Assembly: GCA_900107575.1 (NCBI GenBank)
Contig: FNQX01000018.1
Span: forward strand, 1-64,000
Origin: Lachnospiraceae bacterium NK3A20
GTDB taxonomy: Bacteria > Bacillota > Clostridia > Lachnospirales > Lachnospiraceae
Direction of reading: 5' to 3'
DNA: 64,000 nt
Shown here: piece after piece, positions 6,244-14,723 of the stretch
Numbering within the stretch: position 1 is the stretch's first letter
Layout of the letters: the number at the start of each line of letters is the position of its first letter
Position numbers and translations under genes: made by a program
The notes under the pieces: model-generated
Database searches by the model: none
What the model was told of the DNA's origin: nothing
The model's input: only the letters and a program-made list of their open reading frames with translations

Positions 6244-8955
6244 ATGTTGACAACCATGACGATTTCGGTGCGCGCGCTGGTGGAATTCCTCACCAGATCG
6301 GGCGACCTGGACAACAGAACAGGGGGAGCACCGGAAGGCGTGATGCAGGAAGGGTCCCGGATGCATCGGCAGATCCAGAAGTCTGCGGGCGAAGGCTACC
6401 TGGCAGAGGTGCCTCTCTCCATTACCTGGAATTTCGATTCCGAGGGAGGAGAGCAGACTCCTGAGCTAGCCGTCACTGTCGAAGGCAGGGCGGACGGCAT
6501 CTATTATGGAAGAAATCTGGAAGCGGATCCCCTCTCGACCAAAAGGCGCAGGAAGGGGCAGAAGGGGAAGCGCTCTACTGATGACGGGAGCTACTGGACG
6601 ATTGATGAGATCAAGACGACATACCGCAGGATCTCGCGCCTTCGCCGCCCGGAACCGGTGCACCTGGCGCAGGCCAAATGCTATGCCTATATCTACGCCG
6701 TGCAGCACGACCTTGCAAGGGTCAATGTCCGCATGACCTACTGCAATCTCTTATCCAATGACATCCGCTATTTCTACGAAGAGGAGACGCTGGATGGGCT
6801 AGAGGCGTGGTTCACCGCCCTCATGGAAGAGTATCGCAAGTGGGTGGCGTTCGAGATTGCCTGGGGGCGGAAACGCACGGACTCCATCTGGGGGCTGACT
6901 TTTCCCTTCTCCTACCGCGAGGGGCAGAAGGAGCTGGTGAGCGGCGTCTATCATACGATCGCGCAGGGGAAGAAACTCTTCCTTGAGGCACCGACCGGTA
7001 CGGGCAAGACGATCACGACGCTCTATCCCTCTCTGAAGGTCATGGGAGATGGGAGAGCTGAGAAGATCTTCTACCTGACAGCCAAGACGATCACACGGAC
7101 GGCGGCAACGGATGCGATTGAGCTCCTTCGACACCGGGGACTGCAGATCAAGAGCGTCGTATTGACGTCCAAAGAGAAGATCTGCGTGCTGGAGAAGCCT
7201 GCCTGCAATCCGGAACAGTGCCCCAGGGCGAGAGGACATTTTGACCATATTAATGAGGCTTTATTCGACTTATTGACCCATGAGGATAATTTTACACGGG
7301 AGGTGATCGAGGCCTACGCGGCAAAATACGAGGTCTGTCCGTTCGAGATGGGCCTGGATATGAGCAGCTTCTCTGATGTGATCATCGGAGACTACAACTA
7401 TCTCTTTGACCCGCACGCGTATCTTCGAAGGTTCTTCGGGGGCGGCGACAGCAAAGGAGCGTATATTTTCCTCGTCGATGAGGCACACAATCTCGTCGAG
7501 CGCGGCAGGGATATGTACAGCGCAGAGCTGGTGAAGGAAGACCTGCTGCGGATGAAGAAAAGACTCAAGAACATTTATCCCGGCGTCGCCTCGAAGATTG
7601 AGAAGGCAAACCGCGCAATGCTCTCATTGAAACGCCGGTATGAGGAGTGGGGCGGCACGGGCTGCATGGAACTGTCCGAAATTGACCAGCTCTCTCAGGC
7701 GGCGTACGATGTACAGTCACAGCTCGAAGAGACGTTGATGCAGGAGAGGATCGCCGAACAGAACGGTGGAGCGGCGAGAGATCCTCTCTTCCGGGAGAAG
7801 AAAGAGGTGCGTGACGAGCTGCTGGATTTCTATTTCGGTATCGCACACTTCACCCTGATCCTGCAAAGAAAAGATGAGCACTATGTGACTTACGCGGAAA
7901 AGGCGGAAGAGAAGGGAGCATTCCGGGTACGCATGTTCTGCGTTGACCCGTCGCGGAATCTCAAGGCCTGTATGGACCGCGGGATGGCATCCATCCTGTT
8001 CTCCGCAACTTTCCTGCCGATACAGTATTACAAGGCGCTGCTCGGCGGCACGGCCGACGACTATGAGATCTATGCCCACTCCGTGTTCGATCCGAAAAAG
8101 CGCGGGCTCTTCATCGTCCGGGATGTGACGAGCCGCTACAGGCAAAGAGGACCGGAGGAATACGCAAGGATCGCGGACTGCATTCACAATGTCACCGGGC
8201 AGCGCCACGGCAACTATCTGGTGTTCTGTCCGTCCTATTCTTTCCTGGAGAGTGTGGCGGACGTGTTCGAGGAGAAATATCTGGGAAGAAAACCTGCCGC
8301 CATTTCCGAATCCGGGATGCCATCCATGACAGATGCCGGGGGTGGCACAGCCGCGAGGCAGGAAAGGCAGCTTGCTGTTCGGTCTGAGGAGAATGTCCGG
8401 CTGGAACTGTTCCCTTTACTGACCGGCGCGAAGGCTGACTCAGTACCAGCGGCTGCAGAGGACGGTTCTGTGCCGGCGGCGGAGATCACGGTTCTTCGCC
8501 AGAGCAGTCATATGGATGAGACGACGCGGGAGAGGTTCCTCTCTCAGTTCCAGAAGGCGAGAGATGACCACAGTGTGATCGGGTTCTGTGTGCTCGGGGG
8601 AATCTTCGGCGAAGGCATTGATCTGAAAAAGGATTGCCTGATCGGCGCCCTGATCATTGGAACCGGTCTGCCGAAGGTAACCGGAGAGCGGGAGCTGTTG
8701 AAGACTTATTTCGAGCGGAATGAGAGAGACGGCTTTGCCTACGCCTACCGGTATCCCGGCATGAACAAGGTGCTGCAGGCGGCGGGACGCGTCATTCGCA
8801 CGGCCGATGACGTGGGGATCGTGGCCCTTCTGGATGAGAGGTTCCAGGAGCCATCCTACCGCCAGCTCTTCCCTGCCGAATGGGCAAACGCACAGATTAT
8901 ATCAACCGGTCAAGCGGCCGGATTGGTGGAGAAATTCTGGGATGAGTGGCTGTAG
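6244..8955 (+). CDS. XPD/DinG-type iron-sulfur DNA helicase with an N-terminal PD-(D/E)XK-like domain
   Basis: A 903-residue ATP-dependent superfamily 2 helicase of the DEAD_2 class, probably acting in DNA repair. The N-terminal 200 residues contain GRADG (81-85) and DEIKT (121-125), which look like the catalytic core of a Cas4/RecB-type nuclease. Then come Walker A APTGTGKT (249-256), four cysteines for an Fe-S cluster (314, 321, 326, 365), DEAH (412-415) and the C-terminal GEGIDL and QAAGRVIR motifs. A low-complexity insertion of about 75 residues (encoded near 8280-8500) interrupts the second RecA-like lobe. The start could be ATG 6244 or 6256; neither has a good ribosome-binding site, and TACAAT just upstream may be a -10 box. 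Confidence 0.85.
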   Translation: MLTTMTISVRALVEFLTRSGDLDNRTGGAPEGVMQEGSRMHRQIQKSAGEGYLAEVPLSITWNFDSEGGEQTPELAVTVEGRADGIYYGRNLEADPLSTKRRRKGQKGKRSTDDGSYWTIDEIKTTYRRISRLRRPEPVHLAQAKCYAYIYAVQHDLARVNVRMTYCNLLSNDIRYFYEEETLDGLEAWFTALMEEYRKWVAFEIAWGRKRTDSIWGLTFPFSYREGQKELVSGVYHTIAQGKKLFLEAPTGTGKTITTLYPSLKVMGDGRAEKIFYLTAKTITRTAATDAIELLRHRGLQIKSVVLTSKEKICVLEKPACNPEQCPRARGHFDHINEALFDLLTHEDNFTREVIEAYAAKYEVCPFEMGLDMSSFSDVIIGDYNYLFDPHAYLRRFFGGGDSKGAYIFLVDEAHNLVERGRDMYSAELVKEDLLRMKKRLKNIYPGVASKIEKANRAMLSLKRRYEEWGGTGCMELSEIDQLSQAAYDVQSQLEETLMQERIAEQNGGAARDPLFREKKEVRDELLDFYFGIAHFTLILQRKDEHYVTYAEKAEEKGAFRVRMFCVDPSRNLKACMDRGMASILFSATFLPIQYYKALLGGTADDYEIYAHSVFDPKKRGLFIVRDVTSRYRQRGPEEYARIADCIHNVTGQRHGNYLVFCPSYSFLESVADVFEEKYLGRKPAAISESGMPSMTDAGGGTAARQERQLAVRSEENVRLELFPLLTGAKADSVPAAAEDGSVPAAEITVLRQSSHMDETTRERFLSQFQKARDDHSVIGFCVLGGIFGEGIDLKKDCLIGALIIGTGLPKVTGERELLKTYFERNERDGFAYAYRYPGMNKVLQAAGRVIRTADDVGIVALLDERFQEPSYRQLFPAEWANAQIISTGQAAGLVEKFWDEWL

Positions 8956-9267
8956 TTTGTGGAACCTCTGTCATAAATTATGTAAATAAAAATAGTTCAA
9001 AATATTCAGACTTAAATGATTAACGACCGGAAAATTCAGCCATGAAAACCATATATGACACGAGTGTCATTTGTGGATAACTCTGTGGAATTTGGGGATT
9101 TCTGAAACATATTGACCGGGGAAAGGCCCAAAAACGAACAAAAATTCGGGTTGTTGAAAAATGGGGCTTTTTTCCTGTGAGGTCAAAATTCCAAACCGGA
9201 TAAGTCAAATAGATTATGTTAACTAAATGTCGCGAATTGCGGCATATTTAAAGGAGGATAACTGACT
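8956..9267. other. AT-rich intergenic region with an operator-like palindrome and a DnaA box
   Basis: This 312-bp gap is markedly more AT-rich than its surroundings and holds no open frame of interest. It contains a perfect palindrome, ATGACAC-GA-GTGTCAT, at 9055-9070 and directly next to it a perfect minus-strand DnaA box TTATCCACA (9072-9080). The GH13 promoter must lie in it; AAAGGAGG precedes the GH13 start. The palindrome may be an operator for that gene. Confidence 0.5.
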
Positions 9268-10578
9268 ATGTGGGCAGAAGAACAGGTGATGTATCAGATC
9301 TATCCCCTCGGGCTGTGCGGCGCACCGTTTGACAACGACGGCGTGCTGGAACATCGGATTCTCAGGGTGCTGGACTGGATTCCGCATCTGGAGAAGCTGG
9401 GGATTACCAGCGTCTACTTCGGACCGGTATTCGATTCGGACACGCACGGGTACAATACGAAGGACTATCAGAAGATCGATGTACGCCTGGGCAGCAATGA
9501 GGATTTTGCAAACGTCTGTGAAGCCCTCCACAGGGCGGGGATTCGAGTCCTGCTGGACGGCGTCTTCAACCATGTGGGGCGTGGCTTCTGGGCATTCCGG
9601 GATGTGATCGAGAAGAAATGGAACAGCGCCTACAAGGACTGGTTCTACCTGAATTTCGACGGGAACGACGCCTGGAATGACGGCTTCTGGTATGAGGGGT
9701 GGGAAGGCAACTACGACCTCGTCAAGCTGAACCTGGACAATCCGGCCGTCTGCGATTACCTGATCGAGAGTGTGAAGAAATGGATTGACTGGTTCGACAT
9801 TGATGGACTGCGCCTCGATGTCGCCTACATGGTGAACCGTAACTTCTTAAAGCGCCTCCGTTGGGAGACCGACCAGGTCAAAAATGACTTCTATCTCATC
9901 GGTGAGATCCTGGGAGGGGACTATAAGCAGATCGTCAATGACGAAATGTGTCACAGCTGCACCAACTATGAGTGCTACAAGGGGATGTACTCGAGTTTCA
10001 ACTCCATGAACATGTTCGAGATCGGATATTCTCTGAACCGGCAGTTCGGAAGTGATCCCTGGACACTGTACTGCGGCTTTCACCTGATGAATTTCGCAGA
10101 CAACCACGATGTCACAAGAGCTGCCAGCATCCTCACGAATCCCAGACACCTGCCGCTTCTCTATGCCATGGCCTTTGCGATCCCGGGCTATCCCTGCATC
10201 TATTACGGCAGCGAGTGGGGGTTCGAGGGCAGGAAGGAGAACGGAGATCCGTCCCTGCGGCCTGCTATCAAGAATCCCGAATGGAACGAACTGACGGATT
10301 TTATTCAGAAGCTCTCCCAGGCGAAGACGCATAGCGAAGCGCTGAACTATGGCAGCTACCGGCAGGTAGTCCTCACCAATCATCAGTTGATCTTTGAGAG
10401 AAGATCAGAGAACGAGCGCGTCCTCGTTGCGATCAACGCGGGAGACTACAGCTACCACGCGGATTTCGACGCCGGCTGCGGCAGGGCGGAGGATCTGCTG
10501 ACGGGTGAAGCACACGACTTCGGCGGCGGCTCGGACCTGGCACCGTACAGCGTATCCTTCTGGAAATGCGAGAAATAA
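9268..10578 (+). CDS. Cytoplasmic GH13 alpha-glucan hydrolase
   Basis: An alpha-amylase-family enzyme of 436 residues with no signal peptide, so it should act on imported maltodextrins. The four GH13 regions are present: DGVFNHVG (97-104), the nucleophile Asp184 in GLRLDVAY, the acid/base Glu213 in LIGEILGG and the transition-state Asp281 in ADNHDVTR. The protein begins directly with the barrel (VMYQIYPLG) and lacks the N-terminal module of neopullulanases. A short beta domain closes the C terminus. AAAGGAGGATAACTGACT precedes the ATG. Exact specificity (maltodextrin glucosidase, cyclodextrinase or similar) cannot be set from the sequence. Confidence 0.88.
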   Translation: MWAEEQVMYQIYPLGLCGAPFDNDGVLEHRILRVLDWIPHLEKLGITSVYFGPVFDSDTHGYNTKDYQKIDVRLGSNEDFANVCEALHRAGIRVLLDGVFNHVGRGFWAFRDVIEKKWNSAYKDWFYLNFDGNDAWNDGFWYEGWEGNYDLVKLNLDNPAVCDYLIESVKKWIDWFDIDGLRLDVAYMVNRNFLKRLRWETDQVKNDFYLIGEILGGDYKQIVNDEMCHSCTNYECYKGMYSSFNSMNMFEIGYSLNRQFGSDPWTLYCGFHLMNFADNHDVTRAASILTNPRHLPLLYAMAFAIPGYPCIYYGSEWGFEGRKENGDPSLRPAIKNPEWNELTDFIQKLSQAKTHSEALNYGSYRQVVLTNHQLIFERRSENERVLVAINAGDYSYHADFDAGCGRAEDLLTGEAHDFGGGSDLAPYSVSFWKCEK

Positions 10579-10701
10579 CAGTGCGGATATAAACCGTGCT
10601 GATAGCCAACCATTATTTATTGATATAAGTGAAAGTTATAATCTCTGTTGCTTTTTATCAGGGCGGGAATTATGATCCTTATCACGAAAGGAAAGTCAGA
10701 T

Positions 10702-11766
10702 ATGCCTATCATTGAAGTCAGGGGTCTGTACAAGACCTTCGAGACCAAAACGAATACGGTAGAAGCCTTAAAGGATATCAACTTCGAAGTGGAAGCGGGA
10801 GATATCTACGGCATCATTGGTATGTCGGGCGCGGGCAAGAGTACTCTGGTCCGGTGTCTGAACTATCTCGAGACGCCGACCAGGGGCACCGTAACCGTCG
10901 AGGGACAGGAACTGGGAAAGCTCGGGGACAAAGAGCTGAGGGACCTGCGCAGCAGCATCGGCATGATCTTCCAGGGGTTCAACCTCCTCATGCAGAAGAC
11001 CTGCCTGGACAACATCTGTTTCCCCCTCCTCATCCACGGCACACCGAAAGGGGAGGCGCGGCAGAAGGCAGCACAGCTCCTCGAAACGGTCGGCCTCTCC
11101 GACAAGGCGGCGGCCTATCCCGCACAGCTCTCCGGCGGACAGAGGCAGAGGGTTGCCATCGCAAGGGCTCTTGCCTGCGACCCGAAGATCCTGCTCTGCG
11201 ACGAGGCGACGAGCGCACTCGACCCGCAGACGACGCAGTCGATTCTGCAGCTCCTCAAAAAGATCAATCAGGAAACCGGCATCACGATCGTGATCATCAC
11301 GCATCAGATGTCCGTCGTCCGGGAGATCTGCCGACACGTGGCGATCGTCGAGAACGGTGAGATTGTCGAGAATGGCCTCGTGGCTGATATTTTCACTCAT
11401 CCGAAGTCAAAGGCTGCAAGGCGGCTCATCATCGAAGGCAAGGATCCGGACGAGTGGGAGAAGGAGAACGGTGCAGAGAGTGCGACTCCTGGAAATGCCA
11501 GGGCAGCGGATCTTACGACGCCCATCCTGCATGAGAACAGGAGGATACGCATCGTGTTCGGAACCACGTCTTCCTTCGAGCCTGTCATCGCGAACATGAT
11601 CCTGACGGTGGGGCATCCGGTCAATATCCTGAAGGCTGATACCAAGGACGTCGGGGGGACGGCCAGGGGAGAAATGATCCTCGGCCTGCCGGAAGACAAG
11701 GACGTACAGGAAAAGGTTATTTCCTATTTAAGGGAACACGGCCTCGATGTAGAGGAGGTGGACTGA
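10702..11766 (+). CDS. metN: Methionine ABC transporter ATP-binding protein MetN
   Basis: The ATPase of the methionine importer. The 354-residue protein has Walker A GMSGAGKST (40-48), signature LSGGQRQRV (143-151), Walker B ILLCDE (163-168) and the C-terminal NIL/ACT-like domain (about 275-350) that senses methionine in MetN proteins. The ATG at 10702 follows GAAAGGAAAG; an earlier ATG at 10648 lacks such a site. It heads a metN-metI-metQ operon. I looked for an S-box or T-box in the 123 bases upstream and saw none; only a TATAAT-like -10 is clear near 10636. Confidence 0.96.
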   Translation: MPIIEVRGLYKTFETKTNTVEALKDINFEVEAGDIYGIIGMSGAGKSTLVRCLNYLETPTRGTVTVEGQELGKLGDKELRDLRSSIGMIFQGFNLLMQKTCLDNICFPLLIHGTPKGEARQKAAQLLETVGLSDKAAAYPAQLSGGQRQRVAIARALACDPKILLCDEATSALDPQTTQSILQLLKKINQETGITIVIITHQMSVVREICRHVAIVENGEIVENGLVADIFTHPKSKAARRLIIEGKDPDEWEKENGAESATPGNARAADLTTPILHENRRIRIVFGTTSSFEPVIANMILTVGHPVNILKADTKDVGGTARGEMILGLPEDKDVQEKVISYLREHGLDVEEVD

Positions 11767-11768
11767 GT

Positions 11769-12437
11769 ATGGGTACATGGACACCGGAAGTAATACAGAT
11801 GATCATACGGGGCATCCTGGAGACGCTGTACATGACTGTACTCTCCACGGTTTTCGGTTATGTGCTGGGGCTGCCGTGGGGCATTGTCCTCGCGGTCACG
11901 GACCAGGATGGGATCCGGCCGAAGACCGGCGTTTACCGCGTGCTGGATGTTGTCACCAACATCATGCGCAGCATTCCGTTCCTCATCCTGCTGATCCTGG
12001 TCATCCCGATCACGAAATTCATCGTCGGCAAGAGCTATGGTTCCACCGCGACGATCGTGCCGCTCGTTATCAGTGCGGCGCCGTTCATCGCGAGAATGGT
12101 CGAATCTTCCTTAAAGGAAGTTGACCACGGCGTCGTGGAAGCGGCGCAGTCCATGGGAGCGGGGCTCTGGCAGATCATCACGAAAGTGCTGTTGCCGGAA
12201 GCGAGGGTTTCCCTCATCACGGGCGCTACGATCACCTTCGGCACGATCCTCGGCTACTCCGCGATGGCTGGCACGGTCGGCGGCGGCGGACTCGGCGACA
12301 TCGCAATCCGCTACGGCTACTACCGCTATCAGGCGGACATCATGATCGTTACCGTCATCCTGCTGGTTCTGCTGGAACAGATTTTCCAGATCATTGGCAT
12401 GAGGATGGCGACGGTACTGGACAAGAGACACGTTTAA
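11769..12437 (+). CDS. metI: Methionine ABC transporter permease MetI
   Basis: The 222-residue inner-membrane permease of the MetNIQ importer, with five predicted membrane helices and the coupling segment EAAQSMGAGLWQIITKVLLPEA (about 125-146) that docks on MetN. It starts two bases after the metN stop, with GAGGAGG inside the end of metN, so translation is coupled. Length is normal for the family. Confidence 0.95.
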   Translation: MGTWTPEVIQMIIRGILETLYMTVLSTVFGYVLGLPWGIVLAVTDQDGIRPKTGVYRVLDVVTNIMRSIPFLILLILVIPITKFIVGKSYGSTATIVPLVISAAPFIARMVESSLKEVDHGVVEAAQSMGAGLWQIITKVLLPEARVSLITGATITFGTILGYSAMAGTVGGGGLGDIAIRYGYYRYQADIMIVTVILLVLLEQIFQIIGMRMATVLDKRHV

Positions 12438-12463
12438 TCATTCACACGAAAAAGGAGAATATT

Positions 12464-13393
12464 ATGAAAAAGAAAACTTTATCCCTGATCACTGCTGCTG
12501 TACTCGCTGCCACGGCACTCGCGGGCTGCAGCACGTCCTCCGCACCGGCGTCCGGCGACGCGGCAGCTGCCACAGAATCCGCTCAGGATACAGCTGCTGC
12601 AGGTACGACCGCAGCAGCCGACGATAGCGCGGCCGGAGAGGACAAGGAACTTCAGAAGATTACGGTAGCAGCATCCCCGACACCGCACGCAGAGATTCTG
12701 GCGGCGGCGAAGCCGCTCCTTGCCGAGCAGGGCTATGATCTTGAGGTCACAGAGTTCCAGGACTATGTACAGCCGAACAAGGTTGTGGATTCCGGCGAAA
12801 TCGATGCCAATTATTTCCAGCACATCCCCTACCTTGATTCCTTCAACGAGGAGCAGGGCACAGACCTTGTCGTAGCAGGCAAGATCCACTATGAGCTCTT
12901 CGGCATCTATCCGGGCACGAAGACGAGCCTGGACGACATCGCGGACGGCGACACGATCGCGGTTCCGAACGATACGACCAATGAAGCGAGAGCGCTCCTC
13001 CTGTTGCAGGAGAACAACATCATCAAGCTCAAGGACGGCGCAGGCCTCGAGGCGACCGTCAACGATATTGACTGGGACAACTCTTCCTACAAGGTGAATA
13101 TCGAGGAACTGGAAGCCGCACAGATCTCCCACGTCATCGGAGAGGTTTCCTACGCGATCTTAAACGGCAACTATGCGCTGCAGTCCGGACTTTCCGCGGA
13201 GCACGATGCCCTTGTCTATGAGAGCGGAGATTCCGACGCAGTTCAGACCTATGTCAATGTCATCGCTGTGAAGAACGGCAGAGAGAACGATCCCGCGATC
13301 CAGGCCCTCGTCAATGTGCTGAAATCCGATGAGATCAAGAAATTCATTGATGAGAAATACAATGGTGCCGTACTGCCCGCAGTGGAAGAGTGA
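12464..13393 (+). CDS. metQ: Methionine-binding lipoprotein MetQ
   Basis: The 309-residue substrate-binding lipoprotein of the importer. A signal peptide ends in the lipobox LAGC (lipidated Cys22). An Ala/Ser/Thr/Asp-rich linker follows to about residue 60, then the NLPA domain beginning KITVAASPTPHAEIL, with YVQPNKVV and DANYFQHIPYL typical of MetQ. AAAAAGGAG precedes the ATG. It is the last gene of the operon. Confidence 0.95.
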   Translation: MKKKTLSLITAAVLAATALAGCSTSSAPASGDAAAATESAQDTAAAGTTAAADDSAAGEDKELQKITVAASPTPHAEILAAAKPLLAEQGYDLEVTEFQDYVQPNKVVDSGEIDANYFQHIPYLDSFNEEQGTDLVVAGKIHYELFGIYPGTKTSLDDIADGDTIAVPNDTTNEARALLLLQENNIIKLKDGAGLEATVNDIDWDNSSYKVNIEELEAAQISHVIGEVSYAILNGNYALQSGLSAEHDALVYESGDSDAVQTYVNVIAVKNGRENDPAIQALVNVLKSDEIKKFIDEKYNGAVLPAVEE

Positions 13394-13465
13394 AGATAAG
13401 ACGCGCCGCCTGCTGTTTTCTGCTATAATCGCTGTATCTGTAGATACGATAAGAGAGGCGGAATA

Positions 13466-14158
13466 ATGCTGTTAGTTCTGATCCTGGGCATGGTGCCCGC
13501 ACTGCTGCTCATCCTGTATATGTACCGGCTCGACAAGATCGAGCCGGAACCCGTGGGGCTCCTGGGACGGCTGTTCCTGTTCGGCGGCCTCACGACCATC
13601 GCCGCGGGCATCATCGAAGAGATCGGGATGCTGATCGCGGGAGCACTCATCTGGAATCCGAAGAGTCTTATCTTCCTCCTCGTCGAGAATTTCATCGTTG
13701 TCGGCATCGCGGAAGAGGGGATGAAACACCTGGCGCTGCGCAGGATTTCGTGGTACCGGCCGGAATTCAACTACCGGTTCGATGCGGTCGTCTATTCGAC
13801 GGCGGTGGCGCTCGGCTTCGCGGCATTCGAGAACGTGATGTACATCTTCAATTTCGGCCTCGGGGTCGCACCGATCCGAGCGATCACGGCTATCCCGATG
13901 CACTGCATCTGCGGTATCTTCATGGGCCACTACTATGGAGAGGCGAAGCTGTGCGAGATGCGCCACGAGTGGTCGAAGATGAACTACTACCAGGCGATGA
14001 GCCTCATCATCCCGATCCTGCTGCACGGCTTCTACGATTTCGCGGCCAGCAGCGTGGAGCCGCTCCTGTCGGTGATCTTCCTGTGCTACGTCATCATCCT
14101 GGACGTCATCGCGTTCCTCTCTGTCAGGCGCTACGCAAGGCAGGATGTGAGCGTGTAG
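13466..14158 (+). CDS. PrsW-family intramembrane metalloprotease
   Basis: A 230-residue polytopic membrane protein of the PrsW/CAAX-like glutamic protease family, which cleaves membrane-bound anti-sigma factors or other partners. Motifs: EEGMKH (83-88), FENV (121-124), His146 in AIPMHCICG and LLHGFYDF (185-192, with His187 and Asp191). GAGAGGCGGAATA precedes the ATG. A TATAAT box lies near 13423. Its substrate is unknown; no sigma/anti-sigma pair is in the window. Confidence 0.88.
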   Translation: MLLVLILGMVPALLLILYMYRLDKIEPEPVGLLGRLFLFGGLTTIAAGIIEEIGMLIAGALIWNPKSLIFLLVENFIVVGIAEEGMKHLALRRISWYRPEFNYRFDAVVYSTAVALGFAAFENVMYIFNFGLGVAPIRAITAIPMHCICGIFMGHYYGEAKLCEMRHEWSKMNYYQAMSLIIPILLHGFYDFAASSVEPLLSVIFLCYVIILDVIAFLSVRRYARQDVSV

Positions 14159-14163
14159 GGAAT

Positions 14164-14315
14164 AAACTATTCAGGTCCTGCATCTCGAAAACCTGCGGTT
14201 TTCTCGCTGTGGGCCTCCCGACGCGCTACGCGCGTTGACCAAAACGAAATTTATATCACAGGCAGCTGTGTGAACACGGCTGCCTGTTCATGAATTTCGT
14301 TTTGCTGAATAGTTT
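14164..14315. mobile_element. MITE-like element with 11-bp terminal inverted repeats
   Basis: AAACTATTCAG (14164-14174) and CTGAATAGTTT (14305-14315) are perfect inverted ends of a 152-bp noncoding element. Inside are two nested palindromes: AAAACGAAATT/AATTTCGTTTT (14241-14251 and 14293-14303) and CAGGCAGC/GCTGCCTG (14259-14266 and 14279-14286), plus a CGACGCGCTACGCGC block. Parts recur at 21047-21100, 27864-27945 and 61531-61570. No target-site duplication is evident. Confidence 0.6.
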
Positions 14316-14325
14316 CAAAAAGTGT

Positions 14326-14354
14326 TTGACATGAATTGTGTTCTATAGTATCAT
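14326..14354 (+). promoter_or_regulatory. Promoter of the tRNA-Gly pair
   Basis: TTGACA (14326-14331) and TATCAT (14349-14354) with a 17-bp spacer. It lies about 50 bases upstream of the first tRNA-Gly gene. Confidence 0.8.
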
Positions 14355-14405
14355 CACTTTTGCATCGCGAAGGAACGAGTTCCGTCCCTGCTCCAGTGAT
14401 GATAT

Positions 14406-14478
14406 GCGATAGTAGCTTAGTTGGTAAAGCGCCACCTTGCCAAGGTGGAGACCACGGGTTCGAATCCCGCCTGTCGCT
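14406..14478 (+). tRNA. tRNA-Gly (GCC), copy 1
   Basis: Complete cloverleaf with acceptor GCGATAG/CTGTCGC (one wobble), anticodon loop TTGCCAA with anticodon GCC, T-loop TTCGAAT and U discriminator. CCA is not encoded. It differs from copy 2 at a single D-loop base. Confidence 0.97.
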
Positions 14479-14508
14479 CTTGCAGCAGATTGCTGCGAAT
14501 ATCTGAAT

Positions 14509-14581
14509 GCGATAGTAGCTTAGCTGGTAAAGCGCCACCTTGCCAAGGTGGAGACCACGGGTTCGAATCCCGCCTGTCGCT
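14509..14581 (+). tRNA. tRNA-Gly (GCC), copy 2
   Basis: Second cloverleaf with the same acceptor, GCC anticodon and T-arm as copy 1, 30 bases downstream and within the same transcript. Copy 1 has TTAGTTGG and copy 2 TTAGCTGG in the D-arm. It ends 7 bases before the terminator stem. Confidence 0.97.
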
Positions 14582-14588
14582 CACATAG

Positions 14589-14615
14589 CCCGGTGCCGAA
14601 AGGTACCGGGTTTTT
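14589..14615 (+). terminator. Terminator of the tRNA-Gly pair
   Basis: CCCGGTGCC pairs with GGTACCGGG around a GAAA tetraloop and is followed by TTTTT. Confidence 0.95.
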
Positions 14616-14723
14616 ACGTTGCCACGCGATCGATGATATACTGGGAATGTCGGCGCGGTGAATACAACGTCAGTGCCGGTGAAATGGACACCTACGGTCA
14701 GGCAGGAGGAAGGACGGAACATC

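Noticed and set aside
9072-9080. Replication origin
   Set aside because: A single DnaA box with no dnaA, dnaN or box cluster is not enough.
10579-10701. SAM riboswitch (S-box) or T-box before metN
   Set aside because: The conserved core sequences are not present in the 123-bp gap.
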